A DNA stretch of 64,000 bases, from positions 106,597-170,596 of the forward strand of contig JBBCJI010000013.1 of assembly GCA_037190845.1 (NCBI GenBank), given 5' to 3'. The notes below the pieces were generated by a model. That model saw only the letters and a program-made list of their open reading frames with translations, did no database searches and was not told the DNA's origin. The position numbers and the translations under genes were made by a program. Position 1 is the first letter of the stretch, and each line of letters starts with the position of its first letter. This DNA is from JBEBVQ01 sp037190845. GTDB taxonomy: Bacteria; Bacteroidota; Bacteroidia; Chitinophagales; Chitinophagaceae. This document shows positions 45,461-53,322 of this stretch, piece by piece.

Positions 45461-48436
45461 TCAGTTTTCTACGGCAATGATGAAGGTACCGTTGATGGAT
45501 GTAACAGATATACGGGCTCCTATTTTCTGCGCTCTCATCTGCATATTTTTAAGCCCCTGGCCTGACAAGGATGAAGCAGCCTCCTGATCAACACCATCAT
45601 TTTCTACCCTTAGCAGAAAATGAGTACCATCAAAATGATAAATAAGCTTTGCCTTAGTGGCATTTGCATGTTTCAGCAGATTATGCACCGCTTCCTTGAA
45701 TATCATATATAGCTGCTGCCTTACCTTAGCAGGTAAACGGTGATGTTTTTGTGAGGATGCAGATATGTCAAACATGAGCTCAACACCTGCCGGCAGCAGC
45801 ATATCTTCCATATATCCACGCATCCGTTCGGCCAACGTGACCGAATAATCATTGCGTGCATCAATAGTCCATAATATATCGCTCATACTACTTGTAGCCT
45901 CCCTGCTGAGGATCGCAATTTTTTCCAGCTTTCCCTTTTTTACAGCCGGGGCATGATCATCAGTCAACACGCTGTCAGAGAAAATCGTAATCCTCGTAAG
46001 CATTCCCCCAACTTCATCATGGAGGTCGCTGGCAATCTGCACCCGCAACTGCTGTAGTGATTTCAGATTACGATACCTCATGTAAAAAAAGATATAGATT
46101 ACAAATACGATAAAGAAGAAAATCAGGAGATAAAACCACCAGGTTTTATAGAAGGGCCGTTTAACAAGTAAATCAAAATGAATCAGATTATCGGCAGGTG
46201 TTCCCCGTGCATTCATCCCTCGGATCTCAACCGTGTATCGTCCATAAGGGATACCACCTAACCGCAACACTGGCGGTAACGTCAACGGCATCCATTCGTT
46301 CAGCAACCCTTTTACACGATAAGAAAAACTGTTGTTCATGGGATCCGAATAATCGGTAAGTCCCAAATTCAATACAAGGGAAGCGTTGGGAGAAGCCAGC
46401 TCTATCAACTCTCCTTTCCCGGTAATATCATTCATTGTAGCGAAACTCCCTGTTTCATTATTCCATGTGGATACCGGCGAAATAAATAACGATACGCTAT
46501 TTCGTTTTTGCTTCGCCATCAAACTATCGGGATAAAAAACGTGCAACCCTTTCACACCACCAAAATACATCTTACCGTCACTGGTTTTTAAAAAAGACTG
46601 CTGATTGAACTCATTATGTATCAACCCATCTGTGACGTAGAAATTGTAGAAAGTGTTCATTAATGGCTGGTAACAACTTAATCCGTTTGACGTGCTGATC
46701 CACATAAAACCATTATCCTGCTGCAGCAATCCATATACTATGTCATTACTTAATCCATCCTTTTTCCCAAGATGCCGAACAGATTTTTTATCGCTGCTGA
46801 TGATATTAATTCCCCCACCGTTCGTACTCAACCATAATGCTCCTGTACTATCTTCATACAAAGAGAAAATATCATTTACAGAAAGCTCCGGATTTGTATC
46901 TTTATTTAGATGGAATAAAACACCCCGATCTTCATCTACGAGCATGACTCCCTTATCTGTAGCCACCCAAAATGCATCCTGACCCCGCGCTTCTTTTATA
47001 TCCCGCACAATGCAATCACCGGCATTAAAAGGTTTATCGACTTGTAATGAAAGGCTGCGCCGACTGCTATCATACAATACCAAACCGTTGTTGCTGCCCA
47101 GCCAGATACGACCTTTTTTATCTTTATACAACGCAACCGCACGGGAAATATTCCTTATAAACTCCTTGTCGTATAATTCTGTTTCAAAAAGGCGGGTAGT
47201 TTTATTAAATCGACAAAACGGCACACCACCGTCAGAACAGGCTGCGTAAATATAATTTCCATCATCCAACAAATCAAAGAGTCTTGCCGGAATTGTTTGC
47301 TGCGCATCCAGGTATGCATAATGCTTCCAATTTTTATGTATAACATCAAAATGGTACAAGCCCGAATAACTTGCTGCATAAATATCTCCTCTTTTATCCT
47401 CAATAATGGATCTCATTGTGGCACGCTGTGCATCGTCCAATAACCGCCCGAACAAACGCTGCTCGTTACTGATCTTATAAACACCACTATTAGTGCCAGC
47501 CCAGATAACACCCCCTTCATCACAAAAAAGTGAATTATAACCGATCTTTCCCCCTTCAGGATTTCCATTACCTATATTCGTCAGTTCCCCGGTACCTAAC
47601 CGGACATCGACCAGCATCCCCTGCTCATACTGTATCATCAATGCACCATCAACCAATATTGCCGCCTCACCTCTTTTACCGTTGTTTAGATTTTTTACGG
47701 CAGCAGGCGTGATATTTTCAGAAAGCGAACGATGCCACATTTGCACACCGTGTTCTCCTGTCCCGATCAGTATGGTATCGCCATAGTTTTTCAGCCAGGT
47801 TGGAGCGTGAGTTTTACCGATCTTTACTATACTTATCTTTTTTGTATGAACATTCAGGTGAAATACATAACCGCGAGTCTGAAAAACACAATAGTAAATA
47901 CCACCGTCCACCGCATTACACATGCTACGTACAAAGAGATTCGTTTTACCGGAATCTGCGGGGAGCCGCGTGATCAACCTGGGGGTATTATCCTGGCTGA
48001 TCAAGCCTATCTCTCCACCCCGGTATGCTACATATACGCCGCCCGAGTCCGGTTGCGGTATCAACGCCGTAACATGGTTTTTTGTCCAATCTGTACTATT
48101 ACCAATAGTATAAACCTTGCCATTATCGGGGTCCACCTTGTAAAGACCCTTATGCGTGCCTACCCAAATAATATTTCTGTCTCTGTCATAAAGCAAACGG
48201 GAAACAGGAAGGTCTGCCAGTTCACGATACGGACGTGCAAAAACATAACCGTTATAACTATTCAGCCCGTTATTCGTGCCAATCCACATAAAACCCTTCC
48301 TGTCTTTAACTACATCCGTCACCACACTACTGGACAATCCATTGTTACCATCCAGTATTTCCGTCTTTCCATATGCAGTAAATGCCCACAAAATGAACAT
48401 ACCCAAAAAAAGAAACCTCCCGGAACAGACTTTCAT
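45461..48436 (-). CDS. Reg_prop / Y_Y_Y sensor histidine kinase
   Basis: A 991-residue membrane kinase. Residues 1-23 are a signal peptide; about 30-640 hold two-component-regulator propeller repeats (for example GFMWIGTNNGLNSY, IWVGTHKGLYKVD, RIWLGSNNGLVLYD, ALWLSTNGGGINII), enough for two propellers; about 690-760 is a Y_Y_Y domain; the membrane helix is 766-786. The kinase is HisKA_3 type with H806 in ASDLHDEVGGML, N919 in EAVHNLLKHA and GQGLKNM. The G1 box reads VENDGVDQ in place of the DNGxG form. Unlike the hybrid Reg_prop sensors of glycan-use loci, there is no receiver or AraC domain, and signal output goes to the separate regulator at 44728. No SusC/SusD genes are nearby. Confidence 0.92.
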   Translation of the reverse strand: MKVCSGRFLFLGMFILWAFTAYGKTEILDGNNGLSSSVVTDVVKDRKGFMWIGTNNGLNSYNGYVFARPYRELADLPVSRLLYDRDRNIIWVGTHKGLYKVDPDNGKVYTIGNSTDWTKNHVTALIPQPDSGGVYVAYRGGEIGLISQDNTPRLITRLPADSGKTNLFVRSMCNAVDGGIYYCVFQTRGYVFHLNVHTKKISIVKIGKTHAPTWLKNYGDTILIGTGEHGVQMWHRSLSENITPAAVKNLNNGKRGEAAILVDGALMIQYEQGMLVDVRLGTGELTNIGNGNPEGGKIGYNSLFCDEGGVIWAGTNSGVYKISNEQRLFGRLLDDAQRATMRSIIEDKRGDIYAASYSGLYHFDVIHKNWKHYAYLDAQQTIPARLFDLLDDGNYIYAACSDGGVPFCRFNKTTRLFETELYDKEFIRNISRAVALYKDKKGRIWLGSNNGLVLYDSSRRSLSLQVDKPFNAGDCIVRDIKEARGQDAFWVATDKGVMLVDEDRGVLFHLNKDTNPELSVNDIFSLYEDSTGALWLSTNGGGINIISSDKKSVRHLGKKDGLSNDIVYGLLQQDNGFMWISTSNGLSCYQPLMNTFYNFYVTDGLIHNEFNQQSFLKTSDGKMYFGGVKGLHVFYPDSLMAKQKRNSVSLFISPVSTWNNETGSFATMNDITGKGELIELASPNASLVLNLGLTDYSDPMNNSFSYRVKGLLNEWMPLTLPPVLRLGGIPYGRYTVEIRGMNARGTPADNLIHFDLLVKRPFYKTWWFYLLIFFFIVFVIYIFFYMRYRNLKSLQQLRVQIASDLHDEVGGMLTRITIFSDSVLTDDHAPAVKKGKLEKIAILSREATSSMSDILWTIDARNDYSVTLAERMRGYMEDMLLPAGVELMFDISASSQKHHRLPAKVRQQLYMIFKEAVHNLLKHANATKAKLIYHFDGTHFLLRVENDGVDQEAASSLSGQGLKNMQMRAQKIGARISVTSINGTFIIAVEN

Positions 48437-48543
48437 GCCTAATCGATATAAAAATGCAACTTATAAATATAGGCCATTTCTTTTCGCGATTTCATCATTG
48501 CAAATATTTCACATGTATAGCATGATAAAAACAGGAATAAACA

Positions 48544-48551
48544 TACCTTTG
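48544..48551 (+). promoter_or_regulatory. Possible -7 box (TACCTTTG) of the TonB receptor gene
   Basis: An exact TAnnTTTG match 23 bases before the start at 48574, in the 137-base divergent spacer. No clear -33 box and no riboswitch-like sequence is present here. Confidence 0.35.
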
Positions 48552-48573
48552 GCGGCAAATTTTGACAACTAAA

Positions 48574-50454
48574 ATGAAGCGATCTTTATATTTGATATCA
48601 ACAATTGCACTGTTGCATACAGCAGTTGTAAATGTTCAAGCCCAGTCGTCTGCAGATCTCGACTCCGTCATTATACGCGACAACCGTCTGCAGGTACCAC
48701 TGCGCTGGCAGAACCGAAACATCGGCATACTCGACCGGAAAGAAATTGAAGCGCTACCGGTGAAATCTGTTAACGAGCTGCTTAGCTATATGGCCGGTAT
48801 AGATCTCCGCCAGCGCGGCCCTAACGGTACACAGGCCGATGTAAGCATAGACGGCAGTACATTCGACCAGGTGCTTGTATTGATCAACGGTGTGAAAATT
48901 TCCGATCCGCAGACAGGCCATAATATGATGAACCTGATGCTGCCCATCGGAGCTATTGATCATGTGGAAGTACTGCGCGGACCTGCCGCACGGGTATATG
49001 GCGTAAATGCCCTGGCAGGAGCCATTAACATTGTTACCCGCCAACCGGCAGGAAACGAAATATTTGCCCAGGCATACAGCGGCAGCAGTTTTCAACAGGA
49101 CACCTCCAACGGACAAACTTATTATAACTGGGGGGCACAGGCCGCTGCTTCGCTGTCGGGAGATAATCATTCGCACCTGCTTTCCATCGGTCACGATCGT
49201 GGCAATGGCTACCGGTACAACACCGGTTACGAAGCATACCGCCTCTATTATCAGAACCAGGTACGCATCAATGAAAGAAACCGGATCGATGCGATGGGCG
49301 CTTATACAAGCAATGATTTCGGTGCTCATGCTTTTTATGCGGCCCCTGGTGATATTGAATCTAAGGAAACCGTCCAGACTGCATTGGGTAGCATTGCCTA
49401 TACCTGGCAGCCGACCGAAAAGTTTCGTATAACTCCCCGTGTATCCTACCGGTACGGAAAAGACGATTACATCTACATCCGGCAAAAGCCGGCAGTGTAC
49501 CGGAATATACACGAAACAAATGTCGTAACCGGTGAATTACAAAGCACACTACAGATCGGGAAAGGCACATTAGGCGCTGGTACAGAATGGCGTCATGAGT
49601 CTATCGGCAGTAGCAATCTGGGTAATCACTTCCGCGACAACATAGGTTTGTACGCAGAATACCGTTATGTTTTTTCTCCCAAATTGAATGCAAGCGCAGG
49701 ACTTTACGCCAACTACAACAGCGATTATGACTGGCAGGTATTCCCCGGCGCAGATATCGGCTATCATTTTCTGCCTAATTGGAAGGTATTTGCATCCGGT
49801 AGTACAGGACAACGCCTGCCTACCTATACCGATCTATATTATGTCGGCCCGCAAAATATCGGTAACAACCAGCTCAAAAGTGAATTGGCCGGATACAGTG
49901 AAGCCGGTATCGGCTTTCATAAAAACTGGCTGATGGCACAGGGCAGTTATTTCTACCGTCACGTGTCTGAATTCATTGACTGGGTACGTGCAGACATTGC
50001 AGATCCCTGGCAGCCGCAAAACTTCCAGGCCATCAATACTTCCGGCTTCACCCTGCAAACCAATTATCAGCTCAATCAGCATCTCCGTTTGTCTGAAAAA
50101 TACAGAATAGGGCTGAACCTGAATTATACCTATATCGATCAACAGGTAGAAGTAACTCCCGGCAGAATGTCGCAATACGCCATACAGGCATTGCGGCACC
50201 AGTTTACCGCACGTTTGAACAGTCTGCTGTTTAATCATGTAGAATTAAACCTGGCAAGCCGCTACATACAGCGCATCAGCGGAAACGATTATACCCTGCT
50301 TGATGTAAGAGCCGGATACCGCTGGAACGGGCTGCTGTTTTATGTGGATGTCAACAACCTGCTGGATATGCAGTATAAGGAAACCGGCGCCGTACCGCTG
50401 CCAGGCCGCTGGATGACATTCGGCATCCGCTTCCAGGGGAAACTGGGGATGTAA
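48574..50454 (+). CDS. BtuB-like TonB-dependent outer-membrane receptor
   Basis: A 626-residue receptor of the short, BtuB-like kind. The ATG at 48574 (MKRSLYLISTIALLH) begins a signal peptide ending NVQAQ; a TTG 12 bases upstream is less likely. The plug domain runs to about residue 170 with VNELLSYMAGIDLRQRG, DGSTFDQVLVLINGV and HVEVLRGPAARVYGVNALAG; the rest is the 22-strand barrel ending in a hydrophobic, aromatic-containing strand (WMTFGIRFQGKLGM). There is no N-terminal carboxypeptidase-like domain, so it is not a SusC type. Cobalamin is a reasonable guess given size and the cobalamin riboswitch 2.5 kb away, but that riboswitch faces the convergent gene, so the substrate is not proven. 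Confidence 0.82.
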   Translation: MKRSLYLISTIALLHTAVVNVQAQSSADLDSVIIRDNRLQVPLRWQNRNIGILDRKEIEALPVKSVNELLSYMAGIDLRQRGPNGTQADVSIDGSTFDQVLVLINGVKISDPQTGHNMMNLMLPIGAIDHVEVLRGPAARVYGVNALAGAINIVTRQPAGNEIFAQAYSGSSFQQDTSNGQTYYNWGAQAAASLSGDNHSHLLSIGHDRGNGYRYNTGYEAYRLYYQNQVRINERNRIDAMGAYTSNDFGAHAFYAAPGDIESKETVQTALGSIAYTWQPTEKFRITPRVSYRYGKDDYIYIRQKPAVYRNIHETNVVTGELQSTLQIGKGTLGAGTEWRHESIGSSNLGNHFRDNIGLYAEYRYVFSPKLNASAGLYANYNSDYDWQVFPGADIGYHFLPNWKVFASGSTGQRLPTYTDLYYVGPQNIGNNQLKSELAGYSEAGIGFHKNWLMAQGSYFYRHVSEFIDWVRADIADPWQPQNFQAINTSGFTLQTNYQLNQHLRLSEKYRIGLNLNYTYIDQQVEVTPGRMSQYAIQALRHQFTARLNSLLFNHVELNLASRYIQRISGNDYTLLDVRAGYRWNGLLFYVDVNNLLDMQYKETGAVPLPGRWMTFGIRFQGKLGM

Positions 50455-50465
50455 GCGTACAAAGG

Positions 50466-50580
50466 GAACATCCCCCTTCGCCCCCTTCAAAGGGGGATTT
50501 TGCGCCGTTGTGCTGTCTTGCGTCGGTGAGGGAATGATGTGATCGTCTCCCTTCGAGGGGGGAATGAGAGGGGTCTTGAG
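50466..50580. repeat. Palindromic element shared with 5694-5815
   Basis: Imperfect inverted repeat with outer parts CCCCCTTCGCCCCCTTCAAA and GTCTCCCTTCGAGGGGGGAA; the shared core ATGTGATCGTC(T)CCCTTCGAGG is also in the element inside 5653-5856. No coding potential. Confidence 0.6.
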
Positions 50581-50600
50581 TGTGAATAACTTATAATACA

Positions 50601-50669
50601 CGTCATTGCGAGCGGAGCGAAGCAATCTCAACAATATAATGAGATTGCTTCGCTCCGCTCGCAATGACG
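50601..50669. terminator. Perfect 30-base inverted repeat between convergent genes
   Basis: Arms 50601-50630 and 50640-50669 are exact reverse complements around the 9-base loop ACAATATAA; the arm begins CGTCATTGCGAGCGGAGCGA. It is a GTCATTGCGAGC-type dispersed repeat and can act as a strong bidirectional terminator between the TonB receptor and the T9SS gene. No T-tract. Confidence 0.75.
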
Positions 50670-50715
50670 TTGTTATTCCTAAGGCAGCCTCTTTCTTGTT
50701 ACCAGGAAACAACCT

Positions 50716-52818
50716 TTACTCCGTCCTGATCAGCACCTGCCGGTGATACCGGCCGGATACCGTTTTATACACCTGCAGGAAGTAAGTTCCCTGCGGCAAC
50801 GCAGCAATATTGATCAGACGGACGCCTTCTGCTGCAAGCACCGCTCGTCCACTCATATCATACAACTTTACATCAACCGACGCATCTGTATCTATATATA
50901 CAACATCAGATGCAGGATTAGGGTATACCCGTAATCCGGATGCAGGCAGATCAGGTACAGCAACATTATTTACCCTGTAATACTGTGTGCCGGTGCATAT
51001 ACCGTAACCAACAGTTACACTATACAAGGCATTATCCGTCACAACATAAATACTGTCCTCAGCGCCCGGGATCGCTACGCTGTCTTTAAACCACTGGTAA
51101 GATTCAAATGAACGTGAAACTCCAAGTATATGCTCATCCACAGTAATGCTCCATACAGGGAAATCCTGTTGTTCAATTTTAAAAGTATCTGTCCGCTCAC
51201 AGGCAGCATGGTCATAGTAGGTAACATAGTACAACCCTTCCTGCGAAGCACTGATCACACTGTCGGTATTGCCGTCATTCCATAAATGGCCATTGCTATT
51301 ATTGGGTGTGTGTAGTTTCAGATGCGTAAAACCAGGACACACCAGGGTATCAAGCGCTGTTTTCCATTGGGGGATATTATATTCCTGTATCCTGAACGTA
51401 TCCACTCTCGCGCAGGAACCACGATCCAGATAAGAAACATAATAAATGTCGCCTTGCGTGATACGTATCGCACTATCAGCAGCGCCGGTACTCCATAGAT
51501 GGTTTGAGCTGTGTTCCGGCGTGGAAAGCGTCAGTTCTGTAAGACCGTAACAAGCTACCGTATCCAGCACAACGGTCCGGCTCGATCCGGTATCGCGGTT
51601 TTTAATAATTACCGTCTGCGGCATCCCGATGATAAAACCTGTGCCTGACGTAAGTATAAGAGCAGAGTCCTTATAATTGGCCAACGCTCCTTTTTGGTTA
51701 GGATCTTCAATGCTGCACAATGCAAGATTACCGGCAACGTATCCCCCGTTCTTGCGGGGGAAATAGATCTTTCCATCAGGCGCCAAACGTACGTCACCAA
51801 GAAAAGAACAAGTCCCCATCGGAAACTTTGAATTACGGATAGAATCCTGATGAGGATTAGCCAGATCAAACTGATATATCTGGTTGGTGGTATTATTCGC
51901 CACATTGGAGGTAGCATACAACTTACTGTTATCCGGAGAAAAATCGGCAGCAAAATAACCCACCAGGCTATCCAATATACGGGCATTGGAAACAATACCC
52001 GTTTCGTAATCAAAATCATACAGCTCCAGACCGGCGCCGGAACTGGCATTAGGCTTGAACATGGCGTTCACCAGCATTTTGCCGTCAGGAGAACCCTTGA
52101 GCGATCCCTGCCTATAATGGAAACCGGAACCGGCGACTCTCGGGAAATTTCCTACATAAGAAACAACAGGACGAGGATCCAGGCCATCGCTGGTAATCCT
52201 GAAAGCCTTAAAGCTGTTGGTATCTCTCGTATACAGCAGCAGCCATTTATAGCAGGGACCGGCCACGATGGTCATCCGCTCGGTGAACATGGAATCCAGC
52301 ACCTTGTGCTTCAACGGGAAAGTGGTATCCACATCGCCCCGCCCGTTGTTCAGATCCATCCGCACTTTGCTGCAATACAGCTTGCCGAAGTACGCTGCAT
52401 TATCCCATGACGGGAGCGAGAATATGAAATATTGCCCCGGGCTGTCAGGGACCGGGCTGATCACAGACCCTTGCGCGGTACTGTAAGTCGGGTTCAGGGT
52501 AAGTCCAAGGATATTGGTTCCGTTAGGCATGATCACCGCAGTAGAATCCCATACCACCGTACCATTGGTATGGAATAAGAAGCGGCCGTTCTCATCAGCA
52601 ATTGTTGCGCAGCCTTCCTGGCTGGCCGAATTCGGTCCACTGGCCGTACCGCCAACATTGGAATTAAACGCTACAGGGACAGGTCCGTTAAAATCTATTC
52701 CGGAGCGGATACCGAACACCCAGATCTTGTTTTCATTCCGGTCGTACTGGGCATGTACAACAGCGGACCAGCCGGTGATCAGCAGGATCAGCAGTAGTTT
52801 AATTGTTTTGGTAGCCAT
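50716..52818 (-). CDS. Riboswitch-controlled propeller surface protein, T9SS type A
   Basis: A 700-residue secreted protein. The ATG at 52818 (MATKTIKLLLILLITG) starts a signal peptide ending VVHAQ; an in-frame ATG at 52854 is upstream of it. The head (residues about 25-400) is the shared propeller type (KIWVFGIRSGIDFNGPVPVA, EGCATIADENGRFLFHTNG, DFSPDNSKLY). Two Ig-like units of about 65 residues (HLWSTG, HLWNDG) and one more beta unit follow, then a type A sorting domain (GLRVYPNPASDVVY). Its 5' leader contains a cobalamin riboswitch, so it should be made when cobalamin is scarce. That makes it a candidate cell-surface partner in corrinoid capture, with the BtuB-like receptor encoded convergently next door; the activity itself is inference. 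Confidence 0.86.
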   Translation of the reverse strand: MATKTIKLLLILLITGWSAVVHAQYDRNENKIWVFGIRSGIDFNGPVPVAFNSNVGGTASGPNSASQEGCATIADENGRFLFHTNGTVVWDSTAVIMPNGTNILGLTLNPTYSTAQGSVISPVPDSPGQYFIFSLPSWDNAAYFGKLYCSKVRMDLNNGRGDVDTTFPLKHKVLDSMFTERMTIVAGPCYKWLLLYTRDTNSFKAFRITSDGLDPRPVVSYVGNFPRVAGSGFHYRQGSLKGSPDGKMLVNAMFKPNASSGAGLELYDFDYETGIVSNARILDSLVGYFAADFSPDNSKLYATSNVANNTTNQIYQFDLANPHQDSIRNSKFPMGTCSFLGDVRLAPDGKIYFPRKNGGYVAGNLALCSIEDPNQKGALANYKDSALILTSGTGFIIGMPQTVIIKNRDTGSSRTVVLDTVACYGLTELTLSTPEHSSNHLWSTGAADSAIRITQGDIYYVSYLDRGSCARVDTFRIQEYNIPQWKTALDTLVCPGFTHLKLHTPNNSNGHLWNDGNTDSVISASQEGLYYVTYYDHAACERTDTFKIEQQDFPVWSITVDEHILGVSRSFESYQWFKDSVAIPGAEDSIYVVTDNALYSVTVGYGICTGTQYYRVNNVAVPDLPASGLRVYPNPASDVVYIDTDASVDVKLYDMSGRAVLAAEGVRLINIAALPQGTYFLQVYKTVSGRYHRQVLIRTE

Positions 52819-52879
52819 AAGCGAATTGTATTTGTTTAGATTGATTAAAAACAACCATTAGCTGCAGGCGAAGAAATAA

Positions 52880-52924
52880 AAGGCGGGAATGCAATTGAAT
52901 GCAGGCACGTTGTGTCGTGCCGCC
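52880..52924 (-). terminator. Possible riboswitch expression platform
   Basis: On the minus strand, downstream of the aptamer, GGCGG (52924-52920) can pair with CCGCC (52886-52882), followed by TTTTATTT. An alternative inner hairpin GGCACG/CGTGCC (52921-52904) uses some of the same bases. Consistent with a terminator-type switch but the stem is short. Confidence 0.35.
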
Positions 52925-52954
52925 ACCTTGCTTTTCCTCCGAAAGCATACAGCG

Positions 52955-53160
52955 AAAAATCCGTAAGGCAGGTCTTCTGGCTTTCCCTGTTTCATCCGCC
53001 TTCCCATGCCTGCCGGCACAGTGGCATCATTGAATGAAACAATGATATGTACAACATATCAGGATTACAGCTACGGGGATAGCGCCGGTCTTGCACCGGA
53101 CTTCCCATTTAATCGGTACGCAAAAGATCACGTACCGAACCCTACAGCGGTGCAAAGGTA
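52955..53160 (-). ncRNA. Cobalamin (AdoCbl-type) riboswitch
   Basis: Read on the minus strand the conserved blocks occur in the expected order: GGTTCGGTACGTG near the 5' end, AAATGGGAAGTCCGGTGCAA, GACCGGCGCTATCCCCGTAG, CTGTAATCC, GCCACTGTGCCGG, GGGAAGGCGGATGAAAC, and the B12 box AAGCCAGAAGACCTGCC. These match the cobalamin riboswitch consensus closely. The 3' end points to the start codon at 52818, about 140 bases downstream, so the controlled gene is the T9SS propeller protein, not the glucose-dehydrogenase-like gene on the other strand. Boundaries are approximate. Confidence 0.92.
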
Positions 53161-53193
53161 AGGCAATCCCCTTATTATTTTAATGATCCATCC

Positions 53194-53260
53194 AATTTGA
53201 AAATTTGAAAATGAGCCAATAATTGTAATTATTACATTAACAGGGGCATTTTCAAATTTT
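53194..53260. repeat. Octad-type inverted repeat before the dehydrogenase-like gene
   Basis: Left arm AATTTGAAAATTTGAAAATG (from 53194), right arm CATTTTCAAATTTT (to 53260). Third copy of the octad family, 63 bases before the start at 53323 and beside the 5' end of the riboswitch. Confidence 0.65.
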
Positions 53261-53322
53261 CTGAATAAAACGATGGTATCATTTTAGTATCTCATTCCCT
53301 ATCCTCATTAAACCCGTCGTTT

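Noticed and set aside
49007..49432. 141-codon second frame within the TonB receptor gene
   Set aside because: It overlaps the barrel-coding region completely; the receptor frame carries clear family motifs.
52955..53160. Riboswitch for the + strand dehydrogenase-like gene at 53323
   Set aside because: All conserved blocks, including the B12 box, read 5' to 3' on the minus strand, so the controlled gene lies at lower coordinates.
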